Shown: positions 54,874 to 64,000 of the stretch, piece after piece
How the letters are laid out: each line of letters begins with the position of its first letter
How positions within the stretch are numbered: position 1 is the first letter of the stretch
DNA from: Rutstroemia sp. NJR-2017a BVV2
Lineage: Eukaryota; Ascomycota; Leotiomycetes; Helotiales; Rutstroemiaceae
Assembly (NCBI GenBank): GCA_002946415.1
Contig: NJPS01000039.1
Location: forward strand, 124,001 to 188,000
Reading direction: 5' to 3'
DNA length: 64,000 nucleotides
The notes under the pieces: generated by a model
What the model saw: only the letters and a program-made list of their open reading frames with translations
Told to the model about the DNA's origin: nothing
Database searches by the model: none
Made by a program: the position numbers and the translations under genes

Positions 54874-56737
54874 GCACGTTGTATGCCGGTACTTTCAAGT
54901 GGAAGGTATGTGTACTCGGAAAATCGCCTGTCGGTGACTATAGACGTGAAGTACGAATACATGACGACAGACCAAGCATAATTATAATGTCAGCAAGATG
55001 TGATCCACAAGCATGTGCCGAATGCGGCAAATAGCGATGGGGAAGCGAGTATCAACAAAGGGAAGTATGTTCTGGTTTTGTACCCCTTGAGGACATAAAA
55101 CCACTTGGCAGAGAGGTTCAGGGCCATTTCTGGCGCGTCGATAGCGCGTTGCATTCCAAAGACATAGCCGTAAATACACGCGAATCGAGTACAACAATGC
55201 CACTGCGAACTATGCACTTCACTCGAGGTGGCATTGTTTGAATATTGGTTTTGTTGCACGGATTTTAGTCGAACGCGACAGCACGCACTTGATCGTAAGT
55301 GTCCATTCCAAGAATTGTGATACAATGCACAGACAGACAAGAGCAGGCAGTGTATAATGCGCATGCATATAAAAGAGGAAGGAAGACCTAGAACGTCAGC
55401 GGCATGCATACTCTGTATATGCATTGCAGAATTCTCGTACGATGGTTGGTACTTCACAGCTGAGCGCTATCTCCTCCATTCATCAGCGGTACCTCTAGCC
55501 AGTGGCCAGAGACGTCGATTTCATTCGTTTCCCCATATGTAAGACATAAGAGGCGGTTCTTAAGACTTATGCTTGTGCTCAATGCCGAGCGGCATATTAG
55601 AAGAAGTTAGAAGCTGGAAAAGAAGTCAAAAAGAAAGAACCCTCGTAGCCCTAAACCGACAGTTTTCGGAGAGCTTTCCTAAAGCAGACATTTACCAGCG
55701 CTTGTCCATAAAATCGCGTTGAAACCCCACCACCAGAGAAATCTTGTGCGCGATTTTACATGATTTCACATGATTTTCGCATCTCTGTATAAATATGCAC
55801 AAGTGTAACATAAATACGGCACAAATATAGCACAAATATAGCACAAGTATGGCACAAGATAGGCGTCCCCGGTTCTACCCACTTTCCCGTGGCAGAGATG
55901 ATTGACGGCCTCCAAACTTAAACCCCAGCTCCATCCATGTCTATCTTACCTTGGGTGGGACATTTGGGAGCCTGGCCCTTGATTTCGGATATTTTGAAAA
56001 GTTACCGGTGAAGAAAACAAAAAGGAAATGGTAAAAAACAGGTAAAAGGTGGGAAAACCAATATCATTAACAGCTCTAGTCTAGAATCGAGATGGATACG
56101 GATATGGATGTACGACTACCGCTGCACTACTTTGCGTCGTACTCACGAACGGTGGTAACGTGAAGGGCAATTGCGTAGATGTGATACAACCCTCTCGCAC
56201 AACCAACCCATCCTACATACAAACAACAAACAGACCTCCTTCTTTCCTTTTTCCTCTTCCTCACCACTTCCTTTCCTTTTCTGTTTGGCCCACCGATGCG
56301 TTCATGTCTCTCCTTGAGCGAATAATTCTGTCGCTCATTACTCGTTTCGCGCCATTTCTCCATCCTCTATCGCACTAGAGACCCTCAAAAGCCTGGAGAA
56401 GGAAACAGGCGGAGAACAGTTGTATCGTCCGATTATCACGTTCGCCATCGATTTTCACTCAAAAGTCAGAAACTCCGCCTTTTGTCTCGCCCGCGGCAGG
56501 TCTTCTCGCATCCGATTGTTGGCTCCGATCCTGCAAGTCCCATCTGCCCGTCGGTATCGCGCTTCGTCAATACCCAGAATCTTTGTACCTGTACATACAA
56601 ATACATAGACACTGAGATACACAATTGGTCGATTTTCAAGCCTACTATCACTTTTTTTACTCTAGAGACTAGTCAATCAGTTAACAGAATACGTGTGCTG
56701 CTGAATTGGTACCGTCAGATATTGGAAGAAGTCAATC
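54874..56737. other. Long divergent intergenic region with short tandem repeats
   Basis: This 1.9 kb separates the HExxH gene (leftward) from the MFS gene (rightward). The minus frame 54982-55457 lacks a plausible start context and family features. Repeats of GCACAAATATA occur at 55796-55859. The right third (56200-56300 and 56620-56660) is C/T-rich and looks like promoter/leader for the MFS gene, with several short upstream ATGs. Confidence 0.5.
55796..55859. repeat. Imperfect 11-bp tandem repeat (GCACAAATATA-type)
   Basis: Five or so degenerate copies of an AT-rich unit ending in GCACAA. A related 10-11-bp repeat (GATTTTACAT, GATTTCACAT, GATTTTCGCAT) sits just left at 55752-55781. Both lie in non-coding DNA. 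Confidence 0.75.
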
Positions 56738-58800
56738 ATGGCTTCCGGCCGCGATCCCGAGAAGGGAATCGTCCAGGAACCTGAAGCAGACGTAGGAGGA
56801 AGCAGAACAGAATCTACGTATCAACCTGACGCATCTAGGCCCTCGTCGAAGAACAACGAAAATGAAACGGGCTCAATTGGTTATCCGGATTCCGCGCATG
56901 AAGAGGTTGAGGCAATGGACCAAGGTCACATCGAGGACCTCGCAAGACAACAAGTGAGTTTCCAATGCCACTTTCTATCAGAGACTATCTAACCACTGTT
57001 TTCCCCCAGACTACCACCGAACCCATTAAAGCAGGACCGTCCAATTCCCCTCGAACCCGCAACAACTCCGATTCCGACCCCATATCCCGCATCCCCACCA
57101 AATCCTCCGCGCGCAGCAAACTCTCCCGACTCACCACGCGCCTAACCTCACGATCCCGCCGCGCAAAACTCGAACCCAGACCGCTCCCCGAATCCGATCT
57201 CGCCAAGGGTCTCGTAGGATGGGAGTCGCAAACCGATCCCGAGATGCCTTTGAATTTCCCGGAATCGAAGAAATGGCTTTTGGTTGGTTTGCTCGCAGGC
57301 ATTACTTTCATCTCCCCGCTAGCTTCGTCGATGTTTGCGCCGGGTGTGACGTTCGCGGATGAGGAGTTTGGGAATAAGAGTTTGATTTTGAGCTCGTTGA
57401 CGGTCAGTATCTTTGTGCTGGGATATGTAATAGGACCTTTGATATTGGCGCCGTTGTCGGAGATCTATGGGAGGAGATATGTGTTGACGGGTGCGAATAT
57501 TGTATTTTGTCTCTGGCAGATTGGATGCGCATTAGCCCCGAGTCTGGAGAGTTTAATTGGATTTCGATTCTTGGCCGGAATTGGTGGTTCGGGATGTTTG
57601 ACAATTGGTGGTGGTGTGATCGCAGATCTTTTCCACGCAGACAGGAGAGGTTTAGCTACCTCACTCTACAGTTTGGGACCTTTGTTTGGACCTGTGGTTG
57701 GCCCAATTGCTGGAGGTTTGTCCCGTCCATTTCACATGATTAAGCTCTGAAGAACACCAAGACTGACCCCCAACCAGGTTTCGTCGCCCAAAGAATCGGC
57801 TGGCGCTGGGTCTTCTGGATTCTCCTCATCGCCAGTGCTCTCATTACCATTGGTATCGAGATCCTCAACCAAGAAACCAATCCCCGCGTTCTCATGAAGC
57901 GCAAAGTCGCCCGTCTCTCCAAGGAACTGAACCGCACCGATCTCCGCAGCGTGTACGACCCCAGCGGCGCCCCAACATCCCGATTCGCAGTTTTGAGAAA
58001 CGGCATGATCAGACCTCTGAAAATGCTCTTTCTGAGCCCGCTGGTCTTTATCCTATCCCTCTACATGGCAGTTGTATACGGCTTGTTGTATCTGCTGTTC
58101 ACCACCATCACTACCGTGTATACAGAGCGGTATGGATGGGCGCCGGAGTTGTGTGGGCTGGCTGTAGGTCTCTCCCTTCTACTTCGGCTTTGGGAATAGT
58201 AAAAAAACTGACTCGTCATACAACAGTACATAGGACTCGGCTTAGGATTCTTCGCTGGTCTCATCGTCGTCGCGCGCATCTCCGATGTTACGGTCGTTCG
58301 CATGACTAAAGCTAATAATGGCGTCTTTGAGCCGGAAATGCGCTTGCCGGCTTGTATCTTCTTCGCTTGCTTCATCCCCATCAGTTTCTTCTGGTACGGA
58401 TGGAGTATCGAAGGTCGTGTTCATGTATGTTCCCCTACTTACCCCACCCCCAAAAAATACAAACCCCAAACTAACCCCCTCCTCCCCCTCGCAGTGGATC
58501 GTCCCCATCATCGGCCTTATCCCCTTCGGCTTCGGCATGATGGGCATCTTCATCCCAATCCAAACCTACGTCATCGACTCGTTCCCACTCTTCGCCGCCA
58601 GCGGCATCGCGGCGCTCACCGTCTCGCGGTCCTTGTTCGGCGCGTTTTTGCCGCTTGCCGGACCCGCGATGTATGAGTCGCTGGGGTATGGTTGGGGGAA
58701 TAGCGTGCTGGGGTTTATTGCGCTGGCGCTGATTCCGGCGCCGTTGGCGATTTTCAAGTTTGGGGGGAGAGTGAGGAAGAGGTATCCGGTTAGGTTGTAG
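56738..58800 (+). CDS. Major facilitator superfamily transporter (DHA1 type)
   Basis: Plasma-membrane proton-driven antiporter of the drug:H+ antiporter-1 family; substrate unknown (drugs, polyamines or metabolites are typical). Five exons (56738-56953, 57010-57715, 57778-58163, 58227-58424, 58495-58800) give 603 aa; introns are 56, 62, 63 and 70 nt. A polar N-terminal tail of about 165 residues, rich in Ser, Arg and Asp, precedes twelve predicted helices in two halves. Motif A-like LSEIYGRRYVL lies between helices 2 and 3, and the family stretch SLYSLGPLFGPVVGPIAGG falls at the end of exon 2. A central cytoplasmic loop (NQETNPRVLMKRKVARLSKE) matches the DHA1 signature. The second half has VYTERYGWAPELCGLA and WIVPIIGLIPFGFGMMGIFIP. 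The gene has no co-directional partner, so it is not in a visible biosynthetic cluster. Confidence 0.93.
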
Positions 58801-59753
58801 GGAGGGGAGGGGAAGGGGGAAGAGCAGGGAAGGGGGGGGAGGGGTAGTAAGTATATATCTATATGGTTTATGAGATTAACTGATAGCGAAAATTTTTTGA
58901 GCGACGAGCGAGCATTAAGCGACGGAGTTTTGAGTTTTGAGTTTATATTGGACTGGACTGGACTGTATATGTGGTATTGTAAATATGGGAATAATGGACT
59001 TTACTTATTAGAAGATCGAATGAAATGGACGGGATGGGATGGGATAGGATAGGATGGATGGATGGGAAAAAAGTTATGAGATATAAATTATCAATATAAA
59101 TAAAATAGATCGATAGAATACCTACCTACATATATATTAGTTTAGATTAGAGAATATAAGAGAAAAATTAAGTACAATATTCATATATTGAGAGCATCAA
59201 CATAACAAACCAACCGCAGATTCTGGAGATGGGAAAGCTAGATAGATAAACCGAGAAGATCCTTAAAGCTGAATAAAGAAGTAGGTCGCACTCCCGACTC
59301 CTAATATAGTATATACAGTACACACACATACGCATTGTGTTCCGATTAACTTGATTGTTAATCTCTATCTGTTCTTGTCCATCGCTTGTAAATTAACCCA
59401 GTCGGTTGGTTGTCTCCCCGTTGTCTTCTTCCCCTATCTATCTCGGCAAATCCTTGCATGTTTACGCGAGTGCGAGTGCAGACGCTGGGTGGGATCGAGT
59501 GAGGGGGTGGGTGGCTGGCGGGTTGGGTTCGCTGGTTGGTTGGTTGGTTGGATGTACTATGTATATAATGCAGTATGGTAGGATATGATAGTATAGTATG
59601 ATATAAGCAAGTAGAAATGAAACATCCGGATCCCAATTCTATTGCGGCAAGCAGCTCGAATCATGTGGGCGGTTTGGTTTAGATGGTATGATGGCTTGTC
59701 TTCTTGGATGGAAGAGGGTTTGAATGGAAGGATGGATGGAGAGAGGGGATGGA

Positions 59754-59880
59754 GGGAGGAAGAGAGGGAGGAAGAGAGGGAGGAAGAGAGGGAGGAAGAG
59801 AGGGAGGAAGAGAGGGAGGAAGAGAGGGAGGAAGAGAGGGAGGAAGAGAGGGAGGAAGAGAGGGAGGAAGAGAGGGAGGA
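59754..59880. repeat. 12-bp purine minisatellite (GGGAGGAAGAGA)n, about 10.5 copies
   Basis: Almost perfect tandem copies of an all-purine 12-mer. It reads through as (REEE)n in one plus frame and (GGRE)n in another. A polypurine tract of this kind can form triplex DNA. Confidence 0.95.
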
Positions 59881-60811
59881 AAGTCGAGTGAATATCGATA
59901 TTTGGTATAATAGGATAGGATATAGTGGTTGCTTGGGAGAGATGAAGGTGGCTTGAGAGAAGTGAACGTAGCGGCTATATACTATACTATCTCTTACATT
60001 GACAGTTAATAGAATCGTTGTACTTTAAACGCGATTCTTTTTGAGGTGTAGATTTATGATTGAATACCATATCCCTTTTGTGCTTGGTCGTCCTCGTCCT
60101 CGTTCTCGGCAGGTCGATTCCAAGAGAACCTCTCACCATCTCCATCTCCCCTCCCGTCCCCGCAGCAGTAACCATGCACCTACCTAGAACATAGCATAGG
60201 ATAACAGAAGTTACGAAATCAACCCCATCATCAAACTTCCCAACTCCAGAAGAAATTCCACAGTCCAAAGTAACACAAGAACCATGAAGGCATAACTCAA
60301 GTCAACTAAGAAAAGAATCCTAGGCGCAAGTATGGCGTATATATAGTGCTAGATGATGGAATCGATGCCAAGTGCTAGGGCATTCGTTTCTTGGAGATTC
60401 GTACTGTAGCCAGATTCGAAGAATGTTTGGTATTCGCGCTTGATTGGTAGGGAAGGCGACTCGCAGAAAGTATGATTGAAGACTTGATTGAAGACGGGGA
60501 TTTCCGATATGGAAATTGTCCTTGGATGGGGAGGATTAGATGAAATAAGGTTCTTCTCGTTTGAGTAGGTGCTTAGATACTTTTGAGAATTTGTTCGTAA
60601 CTAGTAAATGATATGAGTGCTGTTTCTATATCATCCATCCTCGAGCTAGAAATGAGGCGTAAAGAAGGACTATGAACTCAGCATTGGGTGAAAGTAAACC
60701 AGAACTAGAATATATGGTTCTAGCCCGGAGACAAGTGTACCTAAAAAACCGAACTGTACTGATCACTGCGTGTCGGGAGCCCGAAGAAAAAGCTGGTGCT
60801 GGCTCAAGAGA

Positions 60812-61045
60812 TCGTAGATCTGTAGAATGACAACTCACAGATCCGACTATCCAGGTCATGGTATATCCCGAATGAGTTTTCGAAAGCTAAAGCTCTTCGA
60901 ACCGCTGATCTGATCCCGACGAAATGGCAAGACAAGCGCATCTCAATTTCAGCCCACGATAAATTCGTAGGACCATCAGCAGGTAAATTACATGATGGTT
61001 CTGGATTTGATAAGTCGCAAGACTGGTTGAGTCGTAGATCTGTAG
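60812..61045. repeat. Dispersed 14-bp direct repeat
   Basis: TCGTAGATCTGTAG occurs at 60812-60825 and again at 61032-61045, 220 bp apart, in non-coding DNA. No target-site duplication or terminal inverted repeat frames the spacer. Confidence 0.7.
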
Positions 61046-62076
61046 TCATACAAACACTGCGACCCCTCAGATGACTTGAGCTCTGGCGTTCTCCGTATGC
61101 CGATTACGGACAACAACTGCTGTGAAACACCAGGTGACAGAACGGGAACGCATTTTATGACATATCTCGAGTCTCTGGCCTGATCAGCTTCTTGCTTGAA
61201 TATTGAATCACACCACAGACGATAATCTCGTGATGATTCAGGCCGAGTGGGAGATCGTGTTGTATTGGTGCTGCTTCGAAAATGGATTCTTTTTGGGTGA
61301 ACAAGAGACTGAGGCTAGATGGAATACGAGGATTGAAGGAAAGTAAGTTTAAGAGGTCGGGTGAATGATGCTCCTGCGGACAACAATTTCCAGAATGAGA
61401 TTGTCCGTTCTCGAATGTGTCGAGAATTATTTGGCCATTGAGTCTTGGAATGATGACTGCAGATTCCTCCCCCTAGTGAAGAATTCAGGATGTGTAGATC
61501 GGTATCAAGTTTGTCCATTGGGAAATATCGCTCTCGTTGTTGATTGAGTTGAGATTGAGGTTCGTTAGTTTAAGAAAATGAAGCTAGGGTGCGTCCACTA
61601 AGACCAAACCTTATCCCAAAAATAAATAAGCCGCATTCGGTGCATTACGAGAAGGACATCGTCCTGAGTACTCGTAGATAGAAGATACTCAAACGTTCAA
61701 TACTTCTCTCGCCAATCCGAGTGGCCAACAAGAAGAATGTCCGACAATGGTGAGTTTTCTTAGGAAAGGAAGCATATATTCTCACCATCTCTTAGAGCGG
61801 CAGAAAGTAACACAATCACATGCAAGCACCCCGAGTCATATCAAGTGATCGTCTACGCAGCCGGCACTGTAGCACTGATAACATCACCGTGCGGGCGAGA
61901 GATAACAGTATCGAGGTGTCTACTCGGACACTTGAGCACGGCATGTTATAGTTCGAGTTCTTGTGCGGAGGTAATGCACCATGAGCTGTCAGACTCCTCC
62001 ATGATTGAACAGCAGATGGTAGCAGCTGGGTAAAACCTACTACTGTATGTTTTCAACTGTGCGAAATAGACGGATA

Positions 62077-62092
62077 CCCCCCCCCCCCCCCC
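62077..62092. repeat. Homopolymer of 16 C
   Basis: An unbroken C run on the plus strand in a non-coding region. Its exact length may be affected by sequencing error. Confidence 0.9.
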
Positions 62093-63240
62093 GGAAGTGT
62101 TTCCCATGGAGAGAATTCTCCCGGATAAGCACTGCATCTGCATCTGCATTGCCTCGAGGCTACCAGACATTGGGAAGGGATGAACGTAGAAAAGCTTGGA
62201 AGAAACTATAGCTCATGGGGAATTCATCCTATTATGCATAAGTCTCTTATCTGGCTTATGTACATAGTACTTATGTCATGCCATGGTCGGAAAGCACGGC
62301 CCGCTGTGCGAGCAATATGATTTGTTGTTGCCGTCCGTGGAGGTACATTGAGTGGCGGGGACTCGCACGAAAACGTTTATCTTTCGCTCCTCGCACGGGA
62401 ATATCATTAATACTGTACTTACATGCGGCAATGCAGAGATACATGTGCAGGACCGTAACACGGTATCACCGAACAGGATGGGCGTGAGGTGGCTTGTTCT
62501 AGCCCGTCATCATGGCTGCCAGATTTCGCGGAAGCGATACAGCAGACCGCAGTAGCGACGATGGCCAGATCTAGTGAACATCTAGGAGGGTATATGAGAT
62601 GAAATATCAGTCGACAAAGGGCACAAAAACTGCAGAAAGGGTCGTATGGAGATGAACTGGAATGTGGAAGACTGAGAGTCTAGGGTTGTTGACTCGAGTG
62701 GAGTTGCGGTGAGTTGGGCGAATGACCTCTTTCGAGGCATCTAGGTACTCGGGCAAGGTATCAGGACATGTAGGTAGAAATATCTAGAAGGGTCAGGACT
62801 AAGGCGAAACGAGGATTGCTTTCCATGGCCGCACACATTCTAGCCAAAACATGGGTGTGGGAGGAACTTTTTGCGTCTGTGTAGCTTTTTGATCGTGTGG
62901 TTGGCAAAAGATGATTCAGAGCACGGACTGGAATGTGGTGCGTGCCCTCAACTGGTAGCGGTTTCGGCTGTCTGAGCTGCAAGTGCTCAGATGGAATCCT
63001 GCGCCGTCCTCGGCATCCCCACTATTCTCTTCCCCTCCTCCAGTCCTCGAGTGCGCCTCTCCACTATCAAGAAAAAAAAGTATCTTCGTCCCATTTATCG
63101 AGGTACTTTGTACGATTTGTGCTGTACCTCGCTTTGTTTTCAAGACAACCTCACCGGTACCTGCACCGAGTGGAAGAAGCTGGCGATGGGAGTCACGCGA
63201 CAGGAAGAATCGGATGTTTTGCCATTGTAGCTACTTGTAC

Positions 63241-63280
63241 TGTAGTCTGTAGTTTGTAGCCTGTAGCCTGTAGGCTGTAG
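63241..63280. repeat. Degenerate 7-bp repeat (TGTAGYC)
   Basis: Six to seven near-copies of TGTAGCC/TGTAGTC in a row in non-coding DNA. Confidence 0.75.
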
Positions 63281-63526
63281 ATTCTCGGATGGCATGGAGT
63301 GGATAGCACAATGCACCCCGAGCTTTTAATGTACGAAAGACAGCGCTACTTCAGACCAGGGAGCGACCCTCGATATCGTATCACAGGACACACTGCCGAC
63401 CGAGGCCCTGCGTAGAAGAAAGTGCGCTTCTGCTCTGCTGTTTCAACCCGCTCGGTCGATTCAATCCACTCAGTTCCCTCAATTCACTCAACTTCGCAGT
63501 TCGACCTCGGAACGACATAGCCTCGA

Positions 63527-63558
63527 AATGTACGAATGTACGAATGTACGAATGTACG
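63527..63558. repeat. 8-bp tandem repeat (AATGTACG)n, 4 copies
   Basis: Four exact copies of AATGTACG, which contains the palindromic core GTAC. It lies in non-coding DNA 445 bp from the right edge. Confidence 0.9.
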
Positions 63559-64000
63559 AAAGTACACTACTTCGTCCTTCGTACTCCAGCAACAATGCTT
63601 CGGCCTTCGGGTGGCCAATGCTTCAATTCCATTCCATCAATTTCCTCTGTTCTCCTCGATTCATCCAATCATCGGCTCGAATGCCCAGAAAAGCGTCGAA
63701 GCTACTCGAATTTATACTATCATGGTAATCCGTATCCCGCTTGAAAGATACAATCCCTGTCTGCATGATATATGTGACACCACCTTCACGATAATGCCCG
63801 CTAGTCAGTTTACCTGCATTAGCGTCTCAAATTTTTGTTGACATGCTGAGATCCGATGCGCTCTGTTTTGATCGTCGTCCTGAACTTATCCAGAATTTTG
63901 AGCCGCCAATATCTGCTTCGGTGCATTTCCGTTGCCCAGACATGGGCAGACTGCAAACATGGGAAGCATTCCCCACTACCAAGCAGGAATCGCACTGGCA

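Larger units (their letters stand above)
58801..64000. other. 5.2 kb gene-poor right end
   Basis: No gene could be supported. The left part (58801-59340) is AT-rich after a G-rich tract and is probably the MFS 3' UTR. The rest carries minisatellites, a 16-C run and scattered short frames, all under 110 codons. Several of those frames are repeat read-through. A gene might lie beyond the right edge. Confidence 0.5.

Noticed and set aside
54982..55457. 155-codon minus-strand frame with a hydrophobic end
   Set aside because: Cys/His-rich random-like composition, no recognisable motif, and it lies in the promoter region of the HExxH gene.
55640..55660. CCCTAAACC string as a telomerase-RNA template or telomeric repeat
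   Set aside because: A single partial copy with no repeat array and no 1.5-copy template.
59642..59956. Frame encoding (REEE)n
   Set aside because: It is a by-product of the 12-bp purine minisatellite.
60812..61045. Possible small transposon bounded by 14-bp direct repeats
   Set aside because: No terminal inverted repeats, no coding capacity and only one pair of copies in the window.

Overview
This is a 64 kb window of nuclear DNA from a filamentous ascomycete. Genes are mostly single and monocistronic, on both strands, and interrupted by short introns (mostly 48-105 nt) with GT...AG ends and clear CTAAC/CTAAT branch points. The protein set (Rhodopsin-fold membrane protein, C2H2 plus fungal-type regulators, DUF7707 GPI protein, DHA1-type MFS carrier, Bro1, SAP30) is typical of Pezizomycotina. 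From general likeness I favour a Leotiomycete such as Botrytis or Sclerotinia, but that is an inference. I rebuilt exon joins by hand from reading frame, splice signals and family continuity.

Layout, left to right: Lon/PIM1 mitochondrial protease (1032-4376, -); Bro1 ESCRT adaptor (5530-8754, -); mitochondrial DnaJ MDJ1 (10354-12060, -); SAP30-like Sin3 complex subunit (12553-13200, -); C2H2/fungal-specific transcription factor (15453-18803, +); DUF7707 GPI-anchored secreted protein (19309-20284, -); a PAH-like plus F-box/2EXR-like protein (21372-22854, -); DUF2415 WD-type protein (23269-25765, -), divergent from mitochondrial Hsp70 SSC1 (26351-28569, +); a small unrecognised two-exon gene (28975-29322, -), divergent from eIF3g (29643-30685, +); a Rhodopsin-domain membrane protein (31910-33460, +); Rab GDI (34361-36184, -); mitochondrial ribosomal protein uL29m (36907-37730, -); a tiny GPI-like wall protein (38916-39203, -); a 5.2 kb gene-free stretch; a second C2H2/fungal-specific regulator (44449-47655, +); an F-box protein (49905-51164, -); a tiny one-TM protein (51655-52111, +); a HExxH putative metalloprotease (53191-54873, -); an MFS transporter (56738-58800, +); and 5.2 kb of apparently non-coding, repeat-spotted DNA to the right edge.

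Functional picture: the most striking feature is that Lon/PIM1, MDJ1 and SSC1, which cooperate in yeast to hold and degrade misfolded matrix proteins, lie within 28 kb, with a mitoribosomal protein nearby. Other genes cover membrane traffic (Bro1, GDI), chromatin (SAP30, PAH-like protein), translation (eIF3g), transcription, and the cell surface. There is no transposon, rRNA gene, confident tRNA, CRISPR array or secondary-metabolite cluster. The tandem repeats are short micro- and minisatellites in the gene-poor parts.
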